Shown piece after piece: positions 40,701-51,692 of a DNA stretch of 64,000 bases. The stretch comes from Viola odorata (Eukaryota; Streptophyta; Magnoliopsida; Malpighiales; Violaceae): contig OY829539.1 in assembly GCA_963691705.1 (NCBI GenBank), positions 56,890,327-56,954,326 on the forward strand, written 5' to 3'. Every line of letters begins with the position of its first letter. Positions within the stretch are counted from its first letter, which is position 1. Position numbers and translations under genes: made by a program. The notes under the pieces were generated by a model. The model worked only from the letters and a program-made list of their open reading frames with translations. It was not told the DNA's origin and made no database searches.

Positions 40701-43700
40701 GCCTCCGTGTCAGCTGCCTCCATGTTTGGAGCTATCTTCATGTTTTGAGCTGCCTCCGTGTCAGCTGCCTCCGTGTTAGGCGTTATCTCCATGAGCTGCC
40801 TCTGTGTCAGCTGCCTCCGTGTTTGGAGCTATCTTCATGTTTTGAGCTGCCTCCGTGTCAGCTGCCTCCGTGTTTGGAGCTATCTTCATGTTTTGAGCTG
40901 CCTCCGTGTCAGCTGCCTCCGTGTTAGGCGTTATCTCCATGAGCTGCCTCTGTGTCAACTGCCTCCGTGTTTGGAGCTATCTTCATGTTGTAAGTTTCCT
41001 CCGTGTCAGCTGCCTCCGTGTTTGGAGCTATCTTCATGTTTTGAGCTGCCTCCGTGTCAGCTGCCTCCGTGTTAGGCGTTACCTCCATGAGCTGCCACTG
41101 TGTCAGCAGCCTCCGTGTTTGGAGCTATCTTTATGTTTTGAGCTGCCTCTGTGTCAGCTGCCTCCGTGTTTGGAGCTATCTTCATGTTTTGAGTTGCCTC
41201 CGTGTTAGGCGTTATCTCCATGAGCTGCCTCTGGGTCAGCTGCCTCCGTGTTTGGAGCTATCTTCATGTTTTGAGCTGCCTCCGTGTCAGCTGCCTCCGT
41301 TTTTGGAGCTTTCTACATGTTAGGAGTTGCCTCCGTGTCAGCTGCCTCCGTGTTTGGAGCTATCTTCATGTTTTGAGCTGCCTCCGTGTCAGCTGCCTCC
41401 GTTTATTGGAGCTATCTTCATGTTTTGAGCTGCCTCCGTGTTAGGCGTTATCTCCATGAAATACCTCTGTGTCAACTGCCTCCGTGTTTCGAGCTATCTT
41501 CATGTTTTGAGCTGCCTCCGTGTCAGCTGCCTCCGTGTTTGGAGTTATCTTCATGTTTTGAGCTGCCTCCGTGTTAGGCGTTATCTCCATGAGCTGCCTC
41601 AGTGTCAGCTGCCTCCGTGTTTGGAGCTATCTTCATGTTTTGAGCTGCCTCCGTGTTTGGAGCTATCTACATGTTTTGAGCTGCCTCCGTGTCAGCTGCC
41701 TCCGTTTTTGGAGCTTTCTACATGTTAGGAGTTGCCTCCGTGTCAGCTGCCTCCGTGTTTGGAGCTATCTTCATGTTTTGAGCTGCCTCCGTGTCAGCTG
41801 CCTCCGTTTATTGGAGCTATCTTCATGTTTTGAGCTGCCTCCGTGTCAGTTGCCTCCGTGTTAGGCGTTATCTCCATGAAATACCTCTGTGTCAACTGCC
41901 TCCGTGTTTCGAGCTATCTTCATGTTTTGAGCTGCCTCCGTGTCAGCTGCCTCCGTGTTTGGAGTTATCTTCATGTTTTGAGCTGCCTCCGTGTCAGCTG
42001 CCTCCGTGTTAGGCGTTATCTCCATGAGCTGCCTCTGTGTCAGCTGCCTCCGTGTTTGGAGCTATCTTCATGTTTTGAGCTGCCTCCGTGTTTGGAGCTA
42101 TCTTCATGTTTTGAGTTGCCTACGTGTCAGCTGCCTCCGTGTTAGGCGTTATCTCCATGAGCTGCCTCTGTGTCAGCTGCCTCCGTGTTTGGAGCTATCT
42201 TCATGTTTTGAGTTGCCTCCGTGTCAGCTGCCTCCGTGTTTGGAGCTATCTTCATGTTTTGAGCTGCCTCCGTGTTAGGCGTTATCTCCATGAGCTGCCT
42301 CTGTGTCAGCTGCCTCCGTGTTTGCAGCTATCTTCATGTTTTGAGCTGCCTCCGTGTCAGCTGCCTCCGTGTTTGGAGCTATCTTAATGTTTTGAGCTGC
42401 CTCCGTGGTAGCTGCCTCCGTTTATTGGAGCTATCTTCATGTTTTGAGCTGCCTCCGTGTCAGTTGCCTCCGTGTTAGGCGTTATCTCCAAGAATTGCCT
42501 CTGTGTCAACTGCCTCCGTGTTTCGAGCTACCTTCATGTTTTGAGCTGCCTCCGTGTCAGCTGCCTCCGTGTTTGGAGCTATCTTCATGTTTTGAGCTGC
42601 CTCCATGTCAGCTGCCTCCGTGTTAGGCGTTATCTCCATGAGCTGCCTCTGTGTCAGCTGCCTCCATGTTTGGAGTTATCTTCATGTTTTGAGCTGCCTC
42701 CGTGTCAGCTGCCTCCATGTTTGGAGCTATCTTCATGTTTTGAGCTGCCTCCGTGTCAGCTGCCTCCGTGTTTGGAGCTATCTTCATGTTTTGTGTTGCC
42801 GCCGTGTCAGCTGCCTCCGTGTTTGGAGCTATCTTCATGTTTTGAGCTGCCTCCGTGTCAGCTGCCTCCGTGTTAGGCGTTATCTCCATGAGCTTCCTCT
42901 GTGTCAGCTGCCTCCGTGTTTGGAGCTATCTTCATGTTTTGAGCTGCCTCCGTTTCAGCTGCTCCGTGTTAGGCGTTATCTCCATGAGCTGCCTCTGTGT
43001 CAACTGCCTCCGTGTTTGGAGCTATCTTCATGTTTTAAGTTTCCTCCGTGTCAGCTGCCTCCGTGTTTGGAGCTATCTTCATGTTTTGAGCTGCCTCCGT
43101 GTCAGCTGCCTCCGTGTTAGGCGTTATCTCCATGAGCTGCCTCTGTGTCAGCTGCCTCCGTGTTTGGAGCTATCTTCATGTTTTGAGCTGCCTCCGTGTC
43201 AGCTGCCTCCGTGTTTGGAGCTATCTTCATGTTTTGAGCTGCCTCCGTGTCAGCTGCCTCCGTGTTAGGCGTTATCTCCATGAGCTGCCTCCGTGTCAGT
43301 TGCCTCCGTGTTTGGAGCTATCTTCATGTTTTGAGCTGCCTCCATGTCAGCTGGCTCCGTGTTAGGCGTTATCTCCATGAGCTGCCTCTGTGTCAGCTGC
43401 CTCCATGTTTGGAGTTATCTTCATGTTTTGAGCTGCCTCCGTGTTTGGAGCTATCTTCATGTTTTGAGCTGCCTCCGTGTCAGCTGCCTCCGTGTTTGGA
43501 GCTATCTTCATGTTTTGAGTTGCCTCCGTGTCAGCTGCCTCCATGTTTGGAGCTATCTTCATGTTTTGAGCTGCCTCCGTGTCAGCTGCCTCCGTGTTAG
43601 GCGTTATCTCCATGAGCTGCCTCTGTGTCAGCTGCCTCCGTGTTTGGAGCTATCTTCATGTTTTGAGCTGCCTCCGTGTCAGCTGCCTCCGTGTTTGGAG

Positions 43701-46700
43701 CTATCTTCATGTTTTGAGCTGCCTCCGTGTCAGCTGCCTCCGTGTTAGGCGTTATCTCCATGAGCTGCCTCTGTGTCAACTGCCTCCGTGTTTGGAGCTA
43801 TCTTCATGTTGTAAGTTTCCTCCGTGTCAGCTGCCTCCGTGTTTGGAGCTATCTTCATGTTTTGAGCTGCCTCCGTGTCAGCTGCCTCCGTGTTAGGCGT
43901 TACCTCCATGAGCTGCCACTGTGTCAGCAGCCTCCGTGTTTGGAGCTATCTTTATGTTTTGAGCTGCCTCTGTGTCAGCTGCCTCCGTGTTTGGAGCTAT
44001 CTTCATGTTTTGAGTTGCCTCCGTGTTAGGCGTTATCTCCATGAGCTGCCTCTGGGTCAGCTGCCTCCGTGTTTGGAGCTATCTTCATGTTTTGAGCTGC
44101 CTCCGTGTCAGCTGCCTCCGTTTTTGGAGCTTTCTACATGTTAGGAGTTGCCTCCGTGTCAGCTGCCTCCGTGTTTGGAGCTATCTTCATGTTTTGAGCT
44201 GCCTCCGTGTCAGCTGCCTCCGTTTATTGGAGCTATCTTCATGTTTTGAGCTGCCTCCGTGTTAGGCGTTATCTCCATGAAATACCTCTGTGTCAACTGC
44301 CTCCGTGTTTCGAGCTATCTTCATGTTTTGAGCTGCCTCCGTGTCAGCTGCCTCCGTGTTTGGAGTTATCTTCATGTTTTGAGCTGCCTCCGTGTTAGGC
44401 GTTATCTCCATGAGCTGCCTCAGTGTCAGCTGCCTCCGTGTTTGGAGCTATCTTCATGTTTTGAGCTGCCTCCGTGTTTGGAGCTATCTACATGTTTTGA
44501 GCTGCCTCCGTGTCAGCTGCCTCCGTTTTTGGAGCTTTCTACATGTTAGGAGTTGCCTCCGTGTCAGCTGCCTCCGTGTTTGGAGCTATCTTCATGTTTT
44601 GAGCTGCCTCCGTGTCAGCTGCCTCCGTTTATTGGAGCTATCTTCATGTTTTGAGCTGCCTCCGTGTCAGTTGCCTCCGTGTTAGGCGTTATCTCCATGA
44701 AATACCTCTGTGTCAACTGCCTCCGTGTTTCGAGCTATCTTCATGTTTTGAGCTGCCTCCGTGTCAGCTGCCTCCGTGTTTGGAGTTATCTTCATGTTTT
44801 GAGCTGCCTCCGTGTCAGCTGCCTCCGTGTTAGGCGTTATCTCCATGAGCTGCCTCTGTGTCAGCTGCCTCCGTGTTTGGAGCTATCTTCATGTTTTGAG
44901 CTGCCTCCGTGTTTGGAGCTATCTTCATGTTTTGAGTTGCCTACGTGTCAGCTGCCTCCGTGTTAGGCGTTATCTCCATGAGCTGCCTCTGTGTCAGCTG
45001 CCTCCGTGTTTGGAGCTATCTTCATGTTTTGAGTTGCCTCCGTGTCAGCTGCCTCCGTGTTTGGAGCTATCTTCATGTTTTGAGCTGCCTCCGTGTTAGG
45101 CGTTATCTCCATGAGCTGCCTCTGTGTCAGCTGCCTCCGTGTTTGCAGCTATCTTCATGTTTTGAGCTGCCTCCGTGTCAGCTGCCTCCGTGTTTGGAGC
45201 TATCTTAATGTTTTGAGCTGCCTCCGTGGTAGCTGCCTCCGTTTATTGGAGCTATCTTCATGTTTTGAGCTGCCTCCGTGTCAGTTGCCTCCGTGTTAGG
45301 CGTTATCTCCAAGAATTGCCTCTGTGTCAACTGCCTCCGTGTTTCGAGCTACCTTCATGTTTTGAGCTGCCTCCGTGTCAGCTGCCTCCGTGTTTGGAGC
45401 TATCTTCATGTTTTGAGCTGCCTCCATGTCAGCTGCCTCCGTGTTAGGCGTTATCTCCATGAGCTGCCTCTGTGTCAGCTGCCTCCATGTTTGGAGTTAT
45501 CTTCATGTTTTGAGCTGCCTCCGTGTCAGCTGCCTCCATGTTTGGAGCTATCTTCATGTTTTGAGCTGCCTCCGTGTCAGCTGCCTCCGTGTTTGGAGCT
45601 ATCTTCATGTTTTGTGTTGCCGCCGTGTCAGCTGCCTCCGTGTTTGGAGCTATCTTCATGTTTTGAGCTGCCTCCGTGTCAGCTGCCTCCGTGTTAGGCG
45701 TTATCTCCATGAGCTTCCTCTGTGTCAGCTGCCTCCGTGTTTGGAGCTATCTTCATGTTTTGAGCTGCCTCCGTTTCAGCTGCTCCGTGTTAGGCGTTAT
45801 CTCCATGAGCTGCCTCTGTGTCAACTGCCTCCGTGTTTGGAGCTATCTTCATGTTTTAAGTTTCCTCCGTGTCAGCTGCCTCCGTGTTTGGAGCTATCTT
45901 CATGTTTTGAGCTGCCTCCGTGTCAGCTGCCTCCGTGTTAGGCGTTATCTCCATGAGCTGCCTCTGTGTCAGCTGCCTCCGTGTTTGGAGCTATCTTCAT
46001 GTTTTGAGCTGCCTCCGTGTCAGCTGCCTCCGTGTTTGGAGCTATCTTCATGTTTTGAGCTGCCTCCGTGTCAGCTGCCTCCGTGTTAGGCGTTATCTCC
46101 ATGAGCTGCCTCCGTGTCAGTTGCCTCCGTGTTTGGAGCTATCTTCATGTTTTGAGCTGCCTCCATGTCAGCTGGCTCCGTGTTAGGCGTTATCTCCATG
46201 AGCTGCCTCTGTGTCAGCTGCCTCCATGTTTGGAGTTATCTTCATGTTTTGAGCTGCCTCCGTGTTTGGAGCTATCTTCATGTTTTGAGCTGCCTCCGTG
46301 TCAGCTGCCTCCGTGTTTGGAGCTATCTTCATGTTTTGAGTTGCCTCCGTGTCAGCTGCCTCCGTGTTTGGAGCTATCTTCATGTTTTGAGCTGCCTCCG
46401 TGTCAGCTGCCTCCGTGTTAGGCGTTATCTCCATGAGCTGCCTCTGTGTCAGCTGCCTCCGTGTTTGGAGCTATCTTCATGTTTTGAGCTGCCTCCGTGT
46501 CAGCTGCCTCCGTGTTTGGAGCTATCTTCATGTTTTGAGCTGCCTCCGTGTCAGCTGCCTCCGTGTTAGGCGTTATCTCCATGAGCTGCCTCTGTGTCAA
46601 CTGCCTCCGTGTTTGGAGCTATCTTCATGTTGTAAGTTTCCTCCGTGTCAGCTGCCTCCGTGTTTGGAGCTATCTTCATGTTTTGAGCTGCCTCCGTGTC

Positions 46701-48030
46701 AGCTGCCTCCGTGTTAGGCGTTACCTCCATGAGCTGCCACTGTGTCAGCAGCCTCCGTGTTTGGAGCTATCTTTATGTTTTGAGCTGCCTCTGTGTCAGC
46801 TGCCTCCGTGTTTGGAGCTATCTTCATGTTTTGAGTTGCCTCCGTGTTAGGCGTTATCTCCATGAGCTGCCTCTGGGTCAGCTGCCTCCGTGTTTGGAGC
46901 TATCTTCATGTTTTGAGCTGCCTCCGTGTCAGCTGCCTCCGTTTTTGGAGCTTTCTACATGTTAGGAGTTGCCTCCGTGTCAGCTGCCTCCGTGTTTGGA
47001 GCTATCTTCATGTTTTGAGCTGCCTCCGTGTCAGCTGCCTCCGTTTATTGGAGCTATCTTCATGTTTTGAGCTGCCTCCGTGTTAGGCGTTATCTCCATG
47101 AAATACCTCTGTGTCAACTGCCTCCGTGTTTCGAGCTATCTTCATGTTTTGAGCTGCCTCCGTGTCAGCTGCCTCCGTGTTTGGAGTTATCTTCATGTTT
47201 TGAGCTGCCTCCGTGTTAGGCGTTATCTCCATGAGCTGCCTCAGTGTCAGCTGCCTCCGTGTTTGGAGCTATCTTCATGTTTTGAGCTGCCTCCGTGTTT
47301 GGAGCTATCTACATGTTTTGAGCTGCCTCCGTGTCAGCTGCCTCCGTTTTTGGAGCTTTCTACATGTTAGGAGTTGCCTCCGTGTCAGCTGCCTCCGTGT
47401 TTGGAGCTATCTTCATGTTTTGAGCTGCCTCCGTGTCAGCTGCCTCCGTTTATTGGAGCTATCTTCATGTTTTGAGCTGCCTCCGTGTCAGTTGCCTCCG
47501 TGTTAGGCGTTATCTCCATGAAATACCTCTGTGTCAACTGCCTCCGTGTTTCGAGCTATCTTCATGTTTTGAGCTGCCTCCGTGTCAGCTGCCTCCGTGT
47601 TTGGAGTTATCTTCATGTTTTGAGCTGCCTCCGTGTCAGCTGCCTCCGTGTTAGGCGTTATCTCCATGAGCTGCCTCTGTGTCAGCTGCCTCCGTGTTTG
47701 GAGCTATCTTCATGTTTTGAGCTGCCTCCGTGTTTGGAGCTATCTTCATGTTTTGAGTTGCCTACGTGTCAGCTGCCTCCGTGTTAGGCGTTATCTCCAT
47801 GAGCTGCCTCTGTGTCAGCTGCCTCCGTGTTTGGAGCTATCTTCATGTTTTGAGTTGCCTCCGTGTCAGCTGCCTCCATGTTTGGAGCTATCTTCATGTT
47901 TTGAGCTGCCTCCGTGTTAGGCGTTATCTCCATGAGCTGCCTCTGTGTCAGCTGCCTCCGTGTTTGCAGCTATCTTCATGTTTTGAGCTGCCTCCGTGTC
48001 AGCTGCCTCCGTGTTTGGAGCTATCTTCAT
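28713..48030. repeat. HOR block VI: seven near-identical 2.6-2.8-kb tandem copies
   Basis: The CCGTGGTAGC variant begins copies at 28713, 31550, 34136, 36957, 39681, 42405 and 45226, with spacings 2837, 2586, 2821, 2724, 2724 and 2821. A second marker, a 1-bp-deleted module reading CAGCTGCTCCGTG, recurs near 29270, 32107, 34693, 37417, 40141, 42962 and 45783. Dozens of matching segments across copies are identical or differ by single bases. Length differences equal whole modules: 97 bp (C+B+A+B) and 251 bp. The last copy ends near 48030, where the expected variant is missing. Confidence 0.93.
30685..31187. repeat. 251-bp internal duplication in one HOR copy
   Basis: The segment starting at 30685 recurs at 30936. 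This explains why the first copy of block VI is 2837 bp while the next is 2586 bp. It contains the TTTCTACATGTTAGGAGT and GTTTATTGG variants. Confidence 0.8.
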
Positions 48031-49150
48031 GTTTTGAGTTGCCTCCGTGTCAACTGCCTCCGTGTTTGGAGCTATCTTCATGTTTTGAGCTACCTCCGTG
48101 TCAGCTGCCTCCGTGTTTGGAGTTATCTTCATGTTAGGAGTTGCCTCCAAGTCAGCTGCCTCCGTGTTTGGAGCTATCTTCATGTTTTGAGTTGCCTCCG
48201 TGTCAGCTGCCTCCGTGTTTGGAGCTATCTTCATGTTTTGAGCTACCTCCGTGTCAGCTGCCTCCGTGTTTGGAGCTATCTTCATGTTCGGAGTTGCCTC
48301 CATGTCAGCTGCCTCCGTGTTTGGAGCTATCTTCATGTTTTGAGCTGCCTCCGTGTCAGCTGCCTCTGTGTTTGGAGCTATCTTCATGTTTTGAGCTGAC
48401 TCCGTGTCAGCTGCCTCCGTGTTAGGCGTTATCTCCATGAGCTGCCTCTGTGTCAGCTGCCTCCGTGTTTAGAGCTATCTTCATGTTTTGAGCTGCTTCC
48501 GTGTCAGCTGCCTCCGTGTTAGGCGTTATGTCCATGAGCTGCCTCTGGGTCAGCTGCCTCCGTGTTTGGAGCTATCTTCATGTTTTGAGCTGCCTCCGTG
48601 TCAGCTGCGTCCGTGTTTGGAGCTATCTTCATGTTTTGAGCTGCCTCCGTGTCAGCTGCCTCCGTGTTTGGAGCTATCTTCATGTTTTGAGCTGCGTCCG
48701 TGTCAGCTGCCTCCATGTTAGGAGATATCGCCATGTTAGGAGCTGCCTCCGTGTTTTGAGCTATCGTCATGTTTTGAGCTGCCTCCGTGTTAGCTGCCTC
48801 CGTGTTAGGCGTTATCTCCATGAGCTGCCTCTGTGTCAGCTGCCTCCGTGTTTGGAGCTATCTTCATGTTTTGAGCTGCCTCCATGTCAGCTGCCTCCCT
48901 GTTAGGAGCTATCTCCATGTTAGGAGCTGCCTCCGTGTCAGCTACCTCCGTGTTTGGTGCTATCTTCATGTTTTGAGCTGCCTCCGTGTCAGCTGCCTCC
49001 GTGTTGGAGCTATCTTCATGTTTTGAGCTGCCTCCGTGTCAGCTGCCTCCGTGTTAGGAGTTATCTTCATGAGTTGCCTCCGTGTCAGCTGCCTCCGTGT
49101 TAGGAGTTATCTCCATGGGCTGCCTCCATGTTATCAGCTGCCTCCGCGTT
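48031..49150. repeat. Degenerate right edge of the satellite array
   Basis: The HOR order stops at about 48030. Beyond it the modules carry private variants not seen inside the array, for example CTCCAAGTCAGC near 48150, ATGTTCGGAGTTGCC near 48285, ATCGCCATGTTAGG near 48729 and CTCCCTGTTAGG near 48896. Several modules are shortened. The last recognisable head is CTGCCTCCGCGTTAGC, ending near 49152, after which unique sequence begins. Confidence 0.85.
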
Positions 49151-49732
49151 AGCTGAAGTTTCCGCATATATTGAGTTTATGGAAAAAATCATATCTTTTC
49201 CATACGTGCGCGGAATTCTGTGTGTAATAGCTCGATTTGAAGGAAATTCGAAGGGCTATAATTCTTGTGAAGACATTTGGGCAAGATGTCGATACTAACT
49301 AGGCATTATTAAGCCTCAAAGTAACGCCACTGATTTGAGAGAGACTAAATTCCTCAGCTACAGTCTGCTACAGTTAGTCTGATTACAAAAGTCAGCCTAT
49401 CGGGTGATTATCTACCCCGTGGGAGAAACCCTCATAATATAATGTGGCAATCCTCTCATCATCAAAAAGGTCTCAACGATATGGCATTTTCCTTCGTAAA
49501 CGCAAGGAATAGAACGGGAATTAAACAACGGCCGAGTTCCTTGTTTATTCCCCTAAGGTATCACTATTACCTTTAAGATTATCATTTTCCCCTTACCTCT
49601 ATTTTCAGTATCTTCACTATCCTCAGAGGAATCTAACCAGAGTTAGCAGACTCTGTTAGTGTATTTGTACAGCTAACAATGCAGGTACTCAAGTGGAGTA
49701 CAGATTGAAATCCTAGGGAATGTGAAAGCGTG
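49151..49732. other. Non-repetitive junction sequence, no gene seen
   Basis: Mixed-composition DNA between the satellite and the next tandem cluster. I see no credible reading frame, RNA gene or transposon end. It may be an outer part of the LTR that continues to 51913, or flanking DNA; no terminus can be assigned. Confidence 0.5.
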
Positions 49733-49927
49733 CAATATTGCAGGTAGCTACGGCGTAAAACCGCACAATTTGTAGGTGGCCTACAACGTAAAACCGCGTC
49801 AATATTGCAGGTAGCTCCGAGCAGCATAAAACTGAGTCAATATTGCAGGTAGCTACGGCGTAAAACCGCACAAATTGTAGGTAGCTTATGGCGTAAAACC
49901 GCGTCAATATTGCAGGCGGCTTACAGC
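49733..49927. repeat. Short tandem cluster, about 32-38-bp units, six copies
   Basis: Six imperfect units alternate between the starts CAATATTGCAGGTAGCT and ACAATTTGTAGGTGG or ACAAATTGTAGGTAG. Most end with CGTAAAACCGC. Short minus-strand frames over it are products of the repetition. Confidence 0.85.
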
Positions 49928-50384
49928 AAAGCCAGATCCAACGAGCTTGGATGGAAAAAGCGACATCAACGACACCCCGTTACGTGCGGGTGAAGGCCTC
50001 TAAGGGCAACCAGCATATATCATTGCATGTCATTTTGCTAACACAATAAGTAACATTTGAGAATGTGCAGGAAAGTCGATGAAATATCGAAATAAGTGAA
50101 GAGACTAACGCCCACAAGGCAGCGAGATTACACAAGAATTCATTACTACCTACGTGGTATCTCCTATCGTTAGTGAGGGAATACATCCTCAATGATGAGA
50201 GCAATGGTACACCATCTTATCTGCGATATCTCCTTCCCGGTGCTGAATGCGCATGCGTAGTCATGTCGCGATATCAAGAAGAATACTCTATTATTATTAT
50301 CTGCCCATGATTTGGCTGACTACATGGTGGTCTCGTGATGACACCATCTTCATCAGCAAGCTATGACATTGCTTCGCTACAGTG
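49928..50384. other. Intervening sequence, nothing recognised
   Basis: No convincing coding, RNA or repeat feature was found. A 74-codon minus-strand frame (50204-49980) has no recognisable domain and is treated as chance. Confidence 0.4.
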
Positions 50385-51262
50385 TTGCCTCATCGCCAGC
50401 GTTATCAGTTTCTGGCCCACCGTCAACGTTATTAGTTTCTGGCTCACCGTCAGCATTATCAGTTCTGGCCCACCGTCAGCGTTATCAGTTCTGGCCTCAT
50501 CGCCAGCGTTATCATTTTCTGGCTCATCGTCAGCGTTATCAGTTTCTGGCTCATCGTCAGCGTTATCAGTTTCTGGCCCCATCGCCAGCGTTATCAGTTT
50601 CTGGCTCATCGTCAGCGTTATCAGTTTCTGGCTCACCGTCAGCATTATCAGTTCTGGCCCACCGTCAGCGTTATCAGTTCTGGCCTCATCGCCAGCGTTA
50701 TCAGTTTCTGGCTCATCGTCAACGTTATCAGTTTCTGGCCCCATCGCCAGCGTTATCAGTTTCTGGCTCATCGTCAGCGTTATCAATTTCTGGCTCACCG
50801 TCAGCATTATCAGTTCTAGCCCACCGTCAGCGTTATCAGTTCTGGCCTCATCGCCAGCGTTATCAGTTTCTGGCTCACCGTCAGCATTATCAGTTCTGGC
50901 CTCATCGCCAGCGTTATCAGTTTCTGGCTCATCGTCAGCGTTATCAGTTTCTAGCCCCATCACCAACGTTATCAGTTCTGGCCCATCGCCAGCGTTATCA
51001 GTTTCTAGCCCATCGCCAGCGTTATTGGTTCTGGCCTCATCGCCAGCGTTATCAGTTCTGGCCTCATCGCCAGCGTTATCAGTTCTGGCCTCATCGCCAG
51101 CGTTATCAGTTTCTGGCTCACCGTCAGCGTTATCAGCTCTGGCCCACCGTCAGCGTTATCAGTTCTGGCCCATCGCTAGCGTTATCAGTTCTGGCCCACC
51201 GTCAGCATTATCAGTTCGGGTTTACCGTTGGCGTTATCAGTTCTAGTTTATGACCAGCGTTA
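50385..51262. repeat. Minisatellite of 26-28-bp units, about 32 copies
   Basis: Units start GCGTTATCAGTT and continue with TCTGGCTCATCGTCA, CTGGCCCACCGTCA or CTGGCCTCATCGCCA. They differ by 1-2 bp, giving lengths of 26, 27 and 28. The variable length shifts the frame, yet few stop codons arise. Frames of about 300 codons on the plus strand and 201 codons on the minus strand are therefore artefacts of the repeat. The cluster ends near GACCAGCGTTATCGC, about 420 bp before the LTR TATA box. Confidence 0.93.
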
Positions 51263-51684
51263 TCGCTACAATATCGCTACTACCAATTTGGTCGTCATCT
51301 CCTCCGTGGCCAACAGTTATCCCAAGCTATTGTCTCATGTTACCTGCTCCGTTATGATAGTCAGTGCAACTCGAAGATCTTTGCAAGCCCGCCGCGACGT
51401 GAAATAACACTCCTCCAGAAGCCGAGAATAAAGCCCTTGGTAAACACTCGGGCTCATTTTCGGTTGGGCTTATGATAACAATTAATATACCCCCCAAGGC
51501 ATTTTAGTCCGGACAGGGGGTACGTCATCTTCTGCTACAGTAGGGCCTGCCTGGCCTCCTGCTCGTCCTGCTACCGGGGGTGGTCGACTTCAGTGGGGGG
51601 GTCATCCAACACAGAATGGCGTCTATTCCCACACCCGGTAGGCCTTAAGAAATAGCATTCCTAGCTAACGCGCCACTAATCTCC

Positions 51685-51692
51685 TATAAATA
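51685..51692 (+). promoter_or_regulatory. TATA box of the plus-strand LTR
   Basis: TATAAATA is followed directly by a run of ten C (51693-51702), and a run of six G lies at 51715-51720. The expected start of transcription, about 30 bp downstream, falls at the G run or in the CT-rich tract (ACTCTCTCTC) after it. Confidence 0.7.

Larger units (their letters stand above)
1..49150. repeat. Satellite DNA array, modular 51/46-bp units
   Basis: The whole stretch consists of three modules that share the head TGCCTCCGTGT. Module B is 15 bp (TGCCTCCGTGTCAGC). Module A is 36 bp, continuing TTGGAGCTATC and ending TTCATGTTTTGAGC. Module C is 31 bp, continuing TAGGCGTTATCTCCATGAGC. B+A gives the 51-bp unit and C+B gives a 46-bp unit. 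C aligns to A with a few substitutions and a 5-bp deletion near its end. B looks like A with its middle removed. Intermediate forms exist, for example a 36-bp form with TTAGGAGC and CCATGTTAGGAGC, and a 37-bp form with GTTTATTGG. The array is already in phase at base 1, so it continues to the left. At about 50 bp per dimer it holds on the order of a thousand units. Open frames inside it come from the 51-bp period and are not genes. No transposon interrupts it. I do not recognise the family. Confidence 0.97.

Noticed and set aside
28713..48030. Assembly duplication as the sole cause of the identical HOR copies
   Set aside because: Copies differ in private substitutions and whole-module indels, which argues for real copies, though the exact copy number still depends on long-read support.
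74..49026. Hundreds of open frames of 60-246 codons on both strands across the satellite
   Set aside because: They arise because the 51-bp unit is a multiple of three and lacks stops in three of six frames. They begin and end at C modules, overlap in several frames and show no domain.
1..49150. CRISPR-like array of regularly spaced repeats
   Set aside because: The sequences between the heads are themselves repeats, not unique spacers; there are no cas genes and the context is a plant genome.
50335..51253. Plus-strand frames of 303 and 296 codons and a 201-codon minus frame
   Set aside because: All are translations of a 26-28-bp minisatellite with few stops. Several frames are open at once and the peptides are pure repeats.
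50385..51262. Common origin of the minisatellite and the large satellite, from shared GCGTTATC and TCAGC
   Set aside because: The shared strings are short and the rest does not align. Chance cannot be excluded without a statistical alignment.
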